NCBI RefSeq assembly: GCF_017168335.1
Contig: NZ_JABFAU010000003.1
Location: 74,589-138,588, forward strand
From: Rhodococcus sp. KRD162
GTDB taxonomy: Bacteria; Actinomycetota; Actinomycetes; Mycobacteriales; Mycobacteriaceae
DNA: 64,000 nt
Reading direction: 5' to 3'
Made by a program: the position numbers and the translations under genes. The notes under the pieces were generated by a model that saw only the letters and a list, made by a program, of their open reading frames with translations, was not told the DNA's origin and did no database searches. Shown piece after piece: positions 28,297 to 38,061 of the stretch (the first letter of the stretch is position 1; every line of letters starts with the position of its first letter).

Positions 28297-28869
28297 ACGC
28301 ACCCCGAGTCGGTGGTCGGTGAACCGTCGGTGCTCCGCTGGATCATTCCGGCGGGCCTACTGCCGTTCGTCGGCCCCGTTACCATCGCTCCTGTCGCACT
28401 TCAGAGTTCGATCGACGACGGCACGATCGCTCGGATCGACGTCGAACCGACGGCGATACGGATCAGGCTGAACGCCGGTCGATCATGGCGGACCGAGGGT
28501 GATCGAATTCGGATGGCTCTGCAAGGCGCTCTCGCGGTGCCCGACGCATGGATGCCGCAGGTCGACGCCTCTCCTGACGCGATCCTTCGAATGGCAGTGC
28601 TCGAGGTCATCGACGGTGACGTCGGCGACTACATTCGATCTCACGGTGGGATCATCGAACTCGTCGGTGTTTCCGACGGACGAGTCCGATTGTCGCTGAA
28701 CGGTTCCTGCGCTCACTGCCCCGCGTCCGACGTGACACTGACCGAACGAGTCGAACGCGCGGTGCGTACCCGGTTTCCCGCCGTACGGGAGGTGACCGCG
28801 GAGAGCGACAAAGGCCTCGCAGGCGGTCGACGGCTCCTCGGAATCATCCCGACCAGACGCGCGCGGTAA
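28282..28869 (+). CDS. NifU-like (Nfu C-terminal domain) iron-sulfur protein
   Basis: A 195-residue protein. Its second half is a NifU C-terminal-type domain with the CxxC cluster-binding motif in LNGSCAHCPASDVTLTERVE (here residues about 148-167). Residues 20-120 look like a second, Cys-free Nfu-related domain, with a double-layer layout. Nfu proteins hold and hand on Fe-S clusters. It follows feoB directly, where feoC, often a small Fe-S-linked regulator, may be found in other genomes. Start chosen at 28282; 28288 is also possible. Confidence 0.75.
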   Translation: MTMVPTHPESVVGEPSVLRWIIPAGLLPFVGPVTIAPVALQSSIDDGTIARIDVEPTAIRIRLNAGRSWRTEGDRIRMALQGALAVPDAWMPQVDASPDAILRMAVLEVIDGDVGDYIRSHGGIIELVGVSDGRVRLSLNGSCAHCPASDVTLTERVERAVRTRFPAVREVTAESDKGLAGGRRLLGIIPTRRAR

Positions 28870-28961
28870 CCGATCGGCGGGGACCGAAGCTGTGGTCTAC
28901 TTCATCGTCCGGTGTGGTCCAGTCGACCGACACGAGCGTAGAACTTCGAGGGTGTGGTCCG

Positions 28962-30152
28962 GTGGCATTCGTCACGACTTTCGGTGTGGCTCTGCTGGCC
29001 GCGGTGCTGTTGTCCAGCTTGTCCGCGCGCAGCCCTCTGTCGACCTCGGGCATATTCCTGTTCGCGGGCCTGATTGCCGGCCCGTTGGTCTTCGATGCCG
29101 AACGGCTCGGCAGCGACACCGTTCGTGAGATCGCCTCGGTGACACTGTTCGCAGTATTGTTCGCCGACGGTCAGCGCGCGCCGATCTCCAAGTTGCGCCA
29201 CCAGTGGATGGATCCGACCCGAGCGCTGTTCATCGGGATGCCACTGACCTTTGCCGTCGTCGCTGTGCTGGCACATCTGTTGATCGGTTTCGATTGGACG
29301 ACCTCGTTGCTCATCGGTGCCATTCTGGCTCCGACGGATCCGGTGTTCGCTGCCGCGCTGGTCGGCCGCGACGACTTACCGTCCCGTCTTCGAAGTCTGC
29401 TCAACATCGAGAGCGGGCTCAACGACGGTCTCGCGCTTCCGGTGGTGCTCATTCTGATCGGCACGCTGGGCGGCCAGATCGACGAGACCACGTCACTGGG
29501 CCCCGTGTTGTTCGAAGTCGTGCTCGGCGTCGTTCTCGGCATCGTGGCACCGGTTGTCGGTTCCCTCCTGGTTCGGCTTCCAGTACTCGGTGTGACACCC
29601 CGCGCGCAGTCGGCCGGGCCCCTGGCCATCGCGATTCTGTTGTTCGTCCTCACCGACACGATCGGTGCCAATCCCTACATCGCGGCGTTCACCGCAGGAA
29701 TCACACTGGCGAGCGTCGCCCCGCACGCATCGGAATCGTTCGCGCCCGTGGGTGAGTTGACCAGTGAGCTGGCGAAGAATGCCGCCTTGCTGGCGTTCGG
29801 CGCGCTCATCACCCCGGCTCTGCTCGGTCAGGTCGGCGTCACCGGATGGATTTTCGCGGTACTCGTCCTCGTGGTCGGCCGACCGATACCGGTGTTGCTG
29901 TCGTTGATCGGCAGTCATCGGCTCGCGCGCAACGAGCGATTGTCGGCAGCGTGGTTCGGGCCCAAAGGATTTGCGAGCGTCGTGTACGGGTTGTTGGTGC
30001 TGTCGTCCGGAATCGATTCTGCGGAGAAAGTGTTCGCCATCATCGCGGGAACCGTCATCGTCTCGATCGCTCTGCACAGCGCAACCGACACGCCCGTGGC
30101 AATTCTGCTGCACGAGGAACCGGCCGAACCACCGGTGACGGGTGCCCGATGA
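28962..30152 (+). CDS. CPA1/NhaP-type cation:proton antiporter
   Basis: About 396 residues and twelve membrane helices. ILAPTDPVFAAALVG and ESGLNDGLALPVVLI carry the paired acidic residues (TDP and ND) of monovalent cation/proton antiporters; WFGPKGFASVVYGLLVL is the conserved GPKG segment. It exchanges Na+ or K+ for H+; which one cannot be told. A GTG 48 bases upstream (28914) would add 16 residues that do not look like a membrane protein start. The preceding gene ends 92 bases before. Confidence 0.88.
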   Translation: MAFVTTFGVALLAAVLLSSLSARSPLSTSGIFLFAGLIAGPLVFDAERLGSDTVREIASVTLFAVLFADGQRAPISKLRHQWMDPTRALFIGMPLTFAVVAVLAHLLIGFDWTTSLLIGAILAPTDPVFAAALVGRDDLPSRLRSLLNIESGLNDGLALPVVLILIGTLGGQIDETTSLGPVLFEVVLGVVLGIVAPVVGSLLVRLPVLGVTPRAQSAGPLAIAILLFVLTDTIGANPYIAAFTAGITLASVAPHASESFAPVGELTSELAKNAALLAFGALITPALLGQVGVTGWIFAVLVLVVGRPIPVLLSLIGSHRLARNERLSAAWFGPKGFASVVYGLLVLSSGIDSAEKVFAIIAGTVIVSIALHSATDTPVAILLHEEPAEPPVTGAR

Positions 30153-30372
30153 GCCGGAAGCGGCCCGCTGGTTCGTGATATCGTCCCGTCCAGAGCTACT
30201 CGCATAGCCACCCCAGCTGCAGCAGGTGCCCGCGTCGCCTGGGTCAGCGCTCGACGGGCAAGGTCCGATGGATCTGCGATAAGACCTTGTCACACTGTGT
30301 TGTACGCCGTGTCCCTGACTTCCGACCGGTGCAGCAATGCGCGGGAGTGCTGCACACAGGATTGGAACTCCA

Positions 30373-30789
30373 GTGACCAAGAACCATTCCGACAAGCGTG
30401 CCGCACGATCGTATGCGCAGGCCCACGCGCTTTCCTATCGTCAGGCTCTGACGAAAGTTCGAGCGGCCCGCGCCGACCGCACGTCGCTGTCACCCTTCGC
30501 GCAACGCCTCTTGATCGAGGCGGTCGAGGGATGCGGTATCCGCCATTGGGCATCGGTGGAGGAATGGGATGGCGTCGGTCGGGCGACGGTCACCGACCTC
30601 GGCGGCGAGAGGTTCGTACTTACCGTCGACAGCGTCCTGCTCGTACTCTGCGAGCACCTGGCCGACAACCCCACACTGCAGCCGAACGACATCGACAGCT
30701 ATTTCGCCGACGAGGCAGTGCAACGGCTCCTGTTCGGCAGCGTCATCTACAGACTGGATCTACATCGAGGCCGGGGCCTCGTCGCGTGA
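30373..30789 (+). CDS. Hypothetical protein (138 residues)
   Basis: The N-terminus (KNHSDKRAARSYAQAHALSYRQALTKVRAAR) is a short basic helical segment of the kind found repeatedly in actinobacterial plasmid and stress proteins. The rest (LTVDSVLLVLCEHLADNP, DIDSYFADEAVQRLLF) is not recognised. GTG start. It precedes the rifamycin-associated element and helR in the same direction, but the element lies between them so they are probably separate units. Confidence 0.6.
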   Translation: MTKNHSDKRAARSYAQAHALSYRQALTKVRAARADRTSLSPFAQRLLIEAVEGCGIRHWASVEEWDGVGRATVTDLGGERFVLTVDSVLLVLCEHLADNPTLQPNDIDSYFADEAVQRLLFGSVIYRLDLHRGRGLVA

Positions 30790-30867
30790 GATACGCACGG
30801 AACCATTGGCAAGAATCTTGGAACGCGAGACATCGTCTCTTTCCACCTTCAACATATAGCGCACCCC

Positions 30868-30887
30868 GGGGCTTGCGGCAAGACCCC
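30868..30887 (+). promoter_or_regulatory. Rifamycin-associated element (RAE) upstream of helR
   Basis: GGGGCTTGCGGCAAGACCCC is a near-perfect inverted repeat, 53 bases before the helR start. It matches the described actinobacterial RAE (GGGGCTTGCGGCAAGGCCC) at all but one position, as I recall that consensus. A possible -10 box (TATAGC, 30855-30860) sits just upstream, so the element would overlap the transcription start. RAEs make downstream genes inducible by rifamycins. Confidence 0.88.
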
Positions 30888-30940
30888 GTGCAGGGCTCAG
30901 AATGACTCGCTGTTGCCAATGAACAGCTGATCGGAGTTCT

Positions 30941-33121
30941 GTGAAACCCACCGCCCCAAGCGTCTTCGATTTACCGGATAATCTGGCGCTCGAGCGCGAT
31001 CGGACGTTGATCGGGCATGACCAGGAACATTTTTCAGCACTCCTTTCGAGTATCGAGCAGTCTCGATCCGATACCGAGGCGCGGTTGGCGGCCGTTCGTA
31101 AATCGACGGGCCGGATGGGGCAAGAGGTGATGGAGCGGGATTTCGAGATTCATCGTCTGAGCGCGCGCTTGCGCTCCCTCCGCCGCTACGGGGCAGATCT
31201 GTGCCTGGGTCGTGCTGACACCCTCGACTCCGACGCACCCGTGTACATCGGCCGCCTCGCAATGTTGGGACCCTCTGGCGAACAGCTCCTCGTGGACTGG
31301 CGCTCCCCCGCCGCAGAGCCGTTCTTCGGCGCCACCCACGCGAACCCCATGGGGCTGAGAAGTCGGCGTCGGTATCGATGGACCAACGGCCGAATCACCG
31401 ACTACTGGGACGAGGTGTTCGACTCGACGGGACTGGGCACCGATGCCGCCCTCGACGATCAGTCTGCCTTCATCGCCAGTTTGGGCACCGCGCGATCACC
31501 GCGGATGCGAGACGTGCTCGGCACAGTCCAAGCTGATCAGGACGCGATCATCCGAGCAGATGCGCACGGAGCACTCGTGGTAGACGGAGGGCCCGGGACA
31601 GGCAAAACGGTTGTCGCTCTTCACCGCACCGCCTACCTGCTCTACGCGGACTCGCGCCTCGGTCACAACCAAGGCGGCGTGCTGTTCGTCGGCCCCCACG
31701 AGCCCTACCTGGCGTATGTCTGCGATGTACTGCCGAGCCTCGGCGAAGACGGCGTACAGACATGCACCCTTCGTGACCTCGTCGTCGAAGGAGAGCAGGC
31801 CGTCGAGGAGGCCGATCATGCGGTCGCACAGCTCAAGGCCTCCGTCGACATGAACGCGACGATCGAGGCGGCGATCGCATTCTACGAGCAGCCACCCACG
31901 CAGAACATGACTGTGGAAACGCAGTGGGCGGACCTGAACCTCACACCGGACGATTGGATCGAGGCGTTCCGCGCACCTGAGCCCGGCACCCCGCACAACG
32001 AAGCTCGTGAGCAGATCTGGGACCTGCTGGTGACCATTCTGACCGACCGATATTCGGGCGACGACGCCACCACCGAGGAGGTGCGAAGATCGTTGCAGCG
32101 TCACGAGGACCTTCGCAACGAACTCGAACGGTCCTGGACGATCGTCGGCGCTGCCGACCTCGTCGCCGATCTCTGGAGCGTGCCTGCCTACCTCCGCCGG
32201 TGTGCGCCCTGGCTCAGCGCGGAGGACGTTCGCGCACTACAACGACCGGATCCGACGCGATGGACGACGGCAGATCTGCCGTTGCTCGACGCCGCCCGGA
32301 TGCGGCTCGGCGATCCAGAGCACGCCCGGCGTACTCGGCGTCGAGAGCTGGCGGCGGCCGCCGAGCGCGCGCGGATGGATCGCGTCATCGCAGAACTCAT
32401 CGCTGCCGACGACGACGAGATGATGGCAGCCCAGCTGCGCCAGGAGGGAATTCGTGATGCCCTCGTCGATGAATCCGGATTCGAGGAGATCCCCGGAGAT
32501 CGACTGGCAGGGCCGTTCGCGCACATCGTGGTCGACGAAGCGCAGGAGTTGACCGACGCCCAGTGGCAGATGATTCGGCGACGGTGTCCGTCGGGCAGCA
32601 TCACCGTCGTCGGAGACCGCGCGCAATCGCGTCGAGGCTTCTCCGAATCCTGGCGCGAACGCCTCGATCGGGTGGGAATCGACCGGGTCGACATCGCCAC
32701 TCTCGGTGTCAATTACCGCACACCCCGGGAGGTGATGGCGGCCGCCGAGCCGATGATCCGGACGGTCCTGCCCGACGCCAACGTTCCGGTCTCGATCCGA
32801 AGCAGCGGGATACCCGTCGAATACGGCGATGCGGCCGATCTGTCATCGCTGATCGACAGTTGGCTCAGCACGAACGCCAACGGAATCGGCTGCGTGATAG
32901 GCGATCCGGCCTTTCCCGAATCCGCCCGCATTCGGTCGTTGGTGCCGCAGTTGGCGAAGGGACTCGAATTCGACCTGGTCGTCGTCATCGATCCGCACTC
33001 GTTCGGGTCGGGAATCGCAGGTGCCGTCGACCGGTATGTCGCAATGACCCGAGCGACGGGTCGGCTGATAGTTCTGACCTCTCATCCCGATGCCGAGCTC
33101 AGTGAGTCCAGCACCGCATGA
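30941..33121 (+). CDS. helR: HelR, RNA-polymerase-recycling helicase-like ATPase
   Basis: A 726-residue superfamily 1 helicase-like protein of the HelD/HelR type. Residues 29-85 form an antiparallel coiled coil, followed by a domain with VYIGRLAMLGPSGEQLLVDWRSP. Walker A GGPGTGKT is at 216-223, Walker B HIVVDEAQEL near 525 and TRATGRLIV at the end. HelD-type proteins release stalled RNA polymerase; HelR also protects it from rifamycins. The RAE upstream supports HelR over HelD. GTG start with a GGAG site. The last 40 bases overlap the convergent LysR gene. Confidence 0.9.
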   Translation: MKPTAPSVFDLPDNLALERDRTLIGHDQEHFSALLSSIEQSRSDTEARLAAVRKSTGRMGQEVMERDFEIHRLSARLRSLRRYGADLCLGRADTLDSDAPVYIGRLAMLGPSGEQLLVDWRSPAAEPFFGATHANPMGLRSRRRYRWTNGRITDYWDEVFDSTGLGTDAALDDQSAFIASLGTARSPRMRDVLGTVQADQDAIIRADAHGALVVDGGPGTGKTVVALHRTAYLLYADSRLGHNQGGVLFVGPHEPYLAYVCDVLPSLGEDGVQTCTLRDLVVEGEQAVEEADHAVAQLKASVDMNATIEAAIAFYEQPPTQNMTVETQWADLNLTPDDWIEAFRAPEPGTPHNEAREQIWDLLVTILTDRYSGDDATTEEVRRSLQRHEDLRNELERSWTIVGAADLVADLWSVPAYLRRCAPWLSAEDVRALQRPDPTRWTTADLPLLDAARMRLGDPEHARRTRRRELAAAAERARMDRVIAELIAADDDEMMAAQLRQEGIRDALVDESGFEEIPGDRLAGPFAHIVVDEAQELTDAQWQMIRRRCPSGSITVVGDRAQSRRGFSESWRERLDRVGIDRVDIATLGVNYRTPREVMAAAEPMIRTVLPDANVPVSIRSSGIPVEYGDAADLSSLIDSWLSTNANGIGCVIGDPAFPESARIRSLVPQLAKGLEFDLVVVIDPHSFGSGIAGAVDRYVAMTRATGRLIVLTSHPDAELSESSTA

Positions 33122-33981
33122 ACAGCGGGGCTCGCGTCGGCGCTGCGTCTCCAGGCCGCCTGCACCTCACGCGTGGGCGTGCGTACCGGCGCAACTGCGA
33201 TCAGACCGTCGCTCAGGGTCGGCCTGGCGAGCCGGGGAACGAGCGCGAGAACATCGTCACCCTCGACCAGTGCGAGCTGCGTGGAGAAATCGTCGACGAG
33301 ATGGCGCACATCGATCTCGGTGGGCGTGTCGGCGAACAAACGCCGAAACCACTGGTGGCACACCGTTCCCGCGGGGCTGGTCACCCACGGGTAGCGGGCC
33401 AGATCCTCGTGGTTCAGCGCAGACCGGCGTCGGGCGAGCGGATGGGTTCGCTTCATGATCACGTCGCCGTGGTCGGTGAGGATCGTCTGCCGAACGATCG
33501 AGGGTGGTGACGCCGCAGGAACTCCGTCGGCGTCGTGTATCAATGCCAGATCGGCAGTCCCGGCGTGCACACTGTGCAGCGCCCGATCGGGATCTTCTTC
33601 GCGGGTGATCACAGTCAGATCGGGATACTGCATGCTCAGACGACGCAGTGCAGGGGCAACGATGCCGCGAAGGGCCGTCGAGAAACCGACGAGGCGGACC
33701 ACTCCACGTGGGACGCCTCCGTCCACCGACCTCGCCGCCTCGACGCATCGCTCTAGGGCGTGGAACACCTCGTCCGCCGCCTCGACCACCGCCCGACCGG
33801 CCGGGGTGAGTACGACGCCCCGTCCCGCCTGAGCGAGCACCGGCGTGCCGATCTGCCGTTCGAGCCTCTTGATCTGTTGAGAGATCGCCGAAGCCGTGTA
33901 GCCGAGCTCGTCGGCCGCACTGGCCAGCGTGCCGAGGGCTGCCACCGCGCGGAGGGCATGCAGTGCGCTCACGTCGATCAT
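33082..33981 (-). CDS. LysR-family transcriptional regulator
   Basis: A 299-residue LysR protein. The helix-turn-helix is in residues 1-60 (ALRAVAALGTLASAADELG; ASAISQQIKRLERQIG). A substrate-binding domain fills the rest. It is divergent from a dapA-like gene with 74 bases between the starts (33982-34055), the classical arrangement for a LysR regulator and its target. It overlaps the 3' end of helR tail to tail. Confidence 0.9.
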   Translation of the reverse strand: MIDVSALHALRAVAALGTLASAADELGYTASAISQQIKRLERQIGTPVLAQAGRGVVLTPAGRAVVEAADEVFHALERCVEAARSVDGGVPRGVVRLVGFSTALRGIVAPALRRLSMQYPDLTVITREEDPDRALHSVHAGTADLALIHDADGVPAASPPSIVRQTILTDHGDVIMKRTHPLARRRSALNHEDLARYPWVTSPAGTVCHQWFRRLFADTPTEIDVRHLVDDFSTQLALVEGDDVLALVPRLARPTLSDGLIAVAPVRTPTREVQAAWRRSADASPAVHAVLDSLSSASG

Positions 33982-34055
33982 GAAGCAAATCTACGCAATA
34001 ATGACGAAAATGCATTGCTGGACCGGATTGATTTCACGGTTCACACTCTCCCTTT

Positions 34056-34997
34056 GTGACCAGCATTCATTCGGCCTCGTCGATCTTCGGTACCAACCTC
34101 GTCGCCATGGTGACCCCCATGCACCGGGACGGGAGGGTGAGTCGAGCAGGCGTCGATGCACTTGTCGACCACCTGCTGGCGACCGGGTGCGATGGCGTGG
34201 TCGTTGCCGGCACCACCGGCGAAGCGCCGACCCTGACCACCCACGAGATCTCGGAACTACTGGCGCAGGTCCGAGATCGCTCGAACCACGCGTTGAGGGT
34301 GATCGCAGGAGTTGGAACCAATGACACCTCGGCGGGAATCGACATGGCACGCTCCGCTGCGGCCGCCGGTGCCGACGCCCTGCTCATCACCGCCCCCTAT
34401 TACTCCCGTCCAACTCAGGCCGGCATCACAGCGCACATTCTCGACATCGCCGATGCCGGCGGGCTACCGGTCATGGTGTACGACGTTCCGGTGCGCACCG
34501 GCGTCGCCATCGAGGGGTCGACGTTGATCGAGCTGTCACAGCATCCATCGATCATGGCCGTCAAGGACGCGAAGGGCGACCTGTACGAGGCGATGACTGT
34601 CATGGCGTCGTCGGACCTCGCCTACTACTGCGGAATCGACGAGCTTGCATTGCCCTATCTCACCTGCGGGGCAACAGGATTGATCAGCGTCACCGGCAAT
34701 CTCGTGTCCGACCGGAACGCCGAGCTGATCGCTGCCGTCCGCGCCGGAGATCTGGCGAGGGCGAACGCGGTACAGCGGTCGCTGTTGCCGTTGACCGCCT
34801 CTGTCATGCGCACGACGCAGGGCGCCATCATGGCGAAGGCGGCGTTGGTCGGGATCGGCGTTCTCTCGGACGCCACCGTCCGCCGACCACTCCTGGAATC
34901 CTCCGCCGCCGATCTCGAGCGACTCCATGAGGCGCTGTGCGCGACCGGAATCGATCAGGAATCGATAAGCGCTCGCGTATCGATACGACTAGCGTGA
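34056..34997 (+). CDS. dapA: DapA-like 4-hydroxy-tetrahydrodipicolinate synthase family aldolase
   Basis: A 313-residue class I aldolase of the DapA/NAL family. GTTGEAPTL, YDVPVRTG (tyrosine plus the arginine that binds the aspartate-semialdehyde carboxylate) and the Schiff-base lysine in AVKDAKGD are present, so true HTPA synthase activity is possible. The gene stands apart from lysine genes and next to a LysR regulator, so it may be a paralogue with another substrate. GTG start. Confidence 0.8.
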   Translation: MTSIHSASSIFGTNLVAMVTPMHRDGRVSRAGVDALVDHLLATGCDGVVVAGTTGEAPTLTTHEISELLAQVRDRSNHALRVIAGVGTNDTSAGIDMARSAAAAGADALLITAPYYSRPTQAGITAHILDIADAGGLPVMVYDVPVRTGVAIEGSTLIELSQHPSIMAVKDAKGDLYEAMTVMASSDLAYYCGIDELALPYLTCGATGLISVTGNLVSDRNAELIAAVRAGDLARANAVQRSLLPLTASVMRTTQGAIMAKAALVGIGVLSDATVRRPLLESSAADLERLHEALCATGIDQESISARVSIRLA

Positions 34998-35070
34998 GCG
35001 CATACACAACTCGGTGCAATCGACGATGTGAATCTCGATTGCCGCGAACGATCAGGGAGACACCGCGAGC

Positions 35071-37455
35071 ATGGCTACGAAGAAGGTCACGCAGGACTCG
35101 GCTCTGCACGCCGCCGACAGTCACGATCTGATTCGTGTGCAGGGTGCACGGCAGAACAACCTTCAGGACATCAGCGTCGACTTGCCCAAGCGGCGACTGA
35201 CCGTCTTCACCGGCGTGTCCGGCTCGGGCAAGAGCTCGTTGGTCTTCAGTACCATCGCCGCCGAGTCGCAACGGATGATCAACGAGACCTACAGTGCCTT
35301 CGTCCAGGGCTTCATGCCGACTCTGGCTCGCCCCGACGTCGACGTCATGGACGGACTCACCACGGCCATCATCGTCGATCAGCAGCGCATGGGAGCCAAT
35401 CCCCATTCCACAGTCGGCACTGCCACCGACGCCAATGCCATGCTCCGCATTCTGTTCAGCCGTGTCGGAAAGCCGTATATCGGTTCAGCACAGGCATTTT
35501 CGTTCAACGTGGCGTCGGTGTCGGGTGCCGGGGCATACAAGGTGGACAAGGGCGGCCGTCAGACCACGGAGAAGAAGTCCTTCTCCGTGACCGGCGGCAT
35601 GTGTCCGCGCTGCGAGGGACGAGGCTCGGTCAGCGATTTCGATCTGACCGCCCTGTACGACGCGAGTAAGTCGCTCAACGAGAGCGCGATCACGATTCCC
35701 GGTTACAGCATGGAAGGCTGGTACGGCCGAATATTTCGTGGCTGTGGATATTTCGATCCCGACAAGCCGATCTCGAAGTACACCAAGAAGGAACTCGACG
35801 ATCTGCTGTACCGCGAGCCGACGAAGATCAAGGTCGAAGGCATCAATCTGACCTATTCGGGGCTGGTGCCTCAGATTCAGAAGTCGTTCCTGTCCAAGGA
35901 CGTCGACGCCATGCAGCCTCACATTCGAGCTTTCGTCGATCGCGCGATCACCTTCACCACCTGCCCGGACTGCGACGGAACCAGGCTCAACGAGGGGGCT
36001 CGGTCGTCGAAGATCAAGGGCGTCAACATCGCCGACGCATGTTCGATGCAAATCACCGATCTGGCGGATTGGGTGGGCGGCGTGAAGGAACCGTCGGTTG
36101 CACCGCTGCTGACCACACTCGGCGAAACTCTCGACTCGTTCGTGGAGATCGGACTCGGCTACTTGAGCCTGGATCGTCCCTCGGGAACCTTGTCCGGTGG
36201 AGAAGCTCAGCGCATCAAGATGATTCGTCATCTCGGGTCGTCGTTGACGGATGTGACCTATGTGTTCGACGAGCCGACCACCGGCCTGCACCCGCACGAC
36301 ATCGAGCGAATGAACAACCTGCTGCTGCAGTTGCGAGACAAGGGCAACACGGTTCTGGTGGTCGAACACAAGCCGGAGACGATTTCCATTGCAGACCACG
36401 TCGTCGATCTCGGCCCCGGTGCCGGAAGTTCCGGCGGGCATGTCTGTTTCGAGGGCACCGTCGACGGGTTGCGGCGCAGCGATACCGTCACCGGCCGCCA
36501 TTTCGACGATCGGGCGGCATTGAAAGAATCGGTGCGCGAATTCTCCGAGGTACTCGAAATTCGCGGCGCGGACTCCCACAACCTGCGCGACGTCGACGTC
36601 GACGTTCCGCTCGGTGTGTTGGTTGTGGTCACCGGCGTCGCAGGCTCCGGCAAGAGCTCACTCATTCACGGATCGCTCTCGGCAACAGACGATGTGGTCT
36701 CGGTCGATCAGGGGGCGATACGGGGGTCGAGGCGAAGCAACCCAGCGACGTACACCGGGTTGCTCGATCCGATTCGCAAGGCTTTCGCCAAGGAGAACGG
36801 CGTCAAACCCGCGCTGTTCAGCTCCAATTCGGAGGGTGCATGCCCGACGTGCAACGGCGCCGGCGTCATCTACAGCGATCTCGCGATGATGGCCGGAGTC
36901 GCCACGGTGTGCGAAGAGTGCGAGGGCAAGCGATTCCAAGCCTCGGTACTCGAGTACCACTTCGGCGGTCGCAACATCGACGAGGTCTTGTCCATGTCGG
37001 TCGCCGACGCCGAGGAGTTCTTCTCCGGCGGCCCAGCGAAACTGCTACCGGCACACAAGATTCTGCAGCGTTTGAACGATGTGGGACTCGGCTACCTGAA
37101 GATCGGACAGCCATTGACCACACTGTCCGGTGGAGAACGGCAACGCCTCAAACTGGCCACACACATGGCCGACAAAGGCGGGATCTACGTGCTCGACGAA
37201 CCCACCACCGGACTGCATCTCGCCGATGTGGACAAGCTGCTCGCTCTGCTCGACCGGCTGGTCGACTCGGGCAAGTCGGTGATCGTGATCGAGCATCATC
37301 AAGCCGTCATGGCCCACGCCGACTGGATAATCGATCTCGGTCCAGGCGCCGGGCACGACGGCGGCCTCGTGGTGTTCGAAGGAAAACCGTCCGACCTGGT
37401 CGCAGACGGTTCCACGCTGACAGGACAACACCTGGCCGCGTACGTCGGGAGCTGA
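35071..37455 (+). CDS. Short UvrA-like ABC ATPase (UvrA2/DrrC type)
   Basis: A 794-residue tandem ABC ATPase of the UvrA family, about 150-200 residues shorter than housekeeping UvrA and lacking the UvrB-binding region. First cassette: GVSGSGKSS, LSGGEAQRIKM, DEPTTGLHPHD. Second cassette: GVAGSGKSS, LSGGERQRLKL, DEPTTGLHLAD. Zinc-finger pairs are CPRCEGRG with CPDCDGTR, and CPTCNGAG with CEECEGKR. Such proteins are linked with resistance to DNA-binding drugs (DrrC). Being next to helR, it adds to an apparent drug-tolerance group. Confidence 0.87.
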   Translation: MATKKVTQDSALHAADSHDLIRVQGARQNNLQDISVDLPKRRLTVFTGVSGSGKSSLVFSTIAAESQRMINETYSAFVQGFMPTLARPDVDVMDGLTTAIIVDQQRMGANPHSTVGTATDANAMLRILFSRVGKPYIGSAQAFSFNVASVSGAGAYKVDKGGRQTTEKKSFSVTGGMCPRCEGRGSVSDFDLTALYDASKSLNESAITIPGYSMEGWYGRIFRGCGYFDPDKPISKYTKKELDDLLYREPTKIKVEGINLTYSGLVPQIQKSFLSKDVDAMQPHIRAFVDRAITFTTCPDCDGTRLNEGARSSKIKGVNIADACSMQITDLADWVGGVKEPSVAPLLTTLGETLDSFVEIGLGYLSLDRPSGTLSGGEAQRIKMIRHLGSSLTDVTYVFDEPTTGLHPHDIERMNNLLLQLRDKGNTVLVVEHKPETISIADHVVDLGPGAGSSGGHVCFEGTVDGLRRSDTVTGRHFDDRAALKESVREFSEVLEIRGADSHNLRDVDVDVPLGVLVVVTGVAGSGKSSLIHGSLSATDDVVSVDQGAIRGSRRSNPATYTGLLDPIRKAFAKENGVKPALFSSNSEGACPTCNGAGVIYSDLAMMAGVATVCEECEGKRFQASVLEYHFGGRNIDEVLSMSVADAEEFFSGGPAKLLPAHKILQRLNDVGLGYLKIGQPLTTLSGGERQRLKLATHMADKGGIYVLDEPTTGLHLADVDKLLALLDRLVDSGKSVIVIEHHQAVMAHADWIIDLGPGAGHDGGLVVFEGKPSDLVADGSTLTGQHLAAYVGS

Positions 37456-37487
37456 CAACCTACGAACATGACGGGAAGGACGATGCC

Positions 37488-38054
37488 GTGACCATCCTGC
37501 CGCACCGGACTGCAACCGCACTGGTGGTCGTCGACGTGCAGAACGACGTGATGGCAAGCGTCCACGACAGACAGCGCGTCATCGACAACATCCTGGTCTT
37601 GGTGTCCAGGGCACGGGACACCAAGACGCCGGTGATCTGGGTGCAGCATTCATCGGACAAGGAGCTGTTCTTCGGAACCGACGGTTGGCAGCTCCTCGAC
37701 GAATTGCCCGTGGCGCCGAGCGATCCGATTGTTCACAAGAAGCACGGCGATGCCTTCGAGGGCACCGGTCTCGAAGCCGACCTCGCTGCGTTCGGTGTGG
37801 GCCACGTCGTCATCGCCGGCGCACACACGGACTTCTGCATCAGGTCCACGCTGCACGGAGCCCTGGTCCGCGGATACGACGTGACGCTGGTGAGCGATGC
37901 CCATACCGCGGAGGACATGACCGAGTGGGGTGCGCCGCCACCTGCGCAGGTCATCGCGCACACCAACATGTACTGGGACAATCAGACCGCTCCTGGCCGG
38001 ACTGCCGCGGCCGTCGTCACCGAGAGGGTCGCCTTCAGCGCACCGATACGCTGA
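37488..38054 (+). CDS. Isochorismatase-family cysteine hydrolase
   Basis: A 188-residue hydrolase of the isochorismatase/nicotinamidase fold. The catalytic triad is suggested by VVDVQNDVM (Asp), HKKHGDAFEGT (Lys) and IAGAHTDFCIRSTLHGALVRGY (Cys, in the loop with the cis-peptide). It starts with GTG after a GGGAAGG site, 32 bases after the UvrA-like gene, so it is probably cotranscribed. The substrate is unknown; amide hydrolysis is likely. Confidence 0.85.
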   Translation: MTILPHRTATALVVVDVQNDVMASVHDRQRVIDNILVLVSRARDTKTPVIWVQHSSDKELFFGTDGWQLLDELPVAPSDPIVHKKHGDAFEGTGLEADLAAFGVGHVVIAGAHTDFCIRSTLHGALVRGYDVTLVSDAHTAEDMTEWGAPPPAQVIAHTNMYWDNQTAPGRTAAAVVTERVAFSAPIR

Positions 38055-38061
38055 ACTCTCC

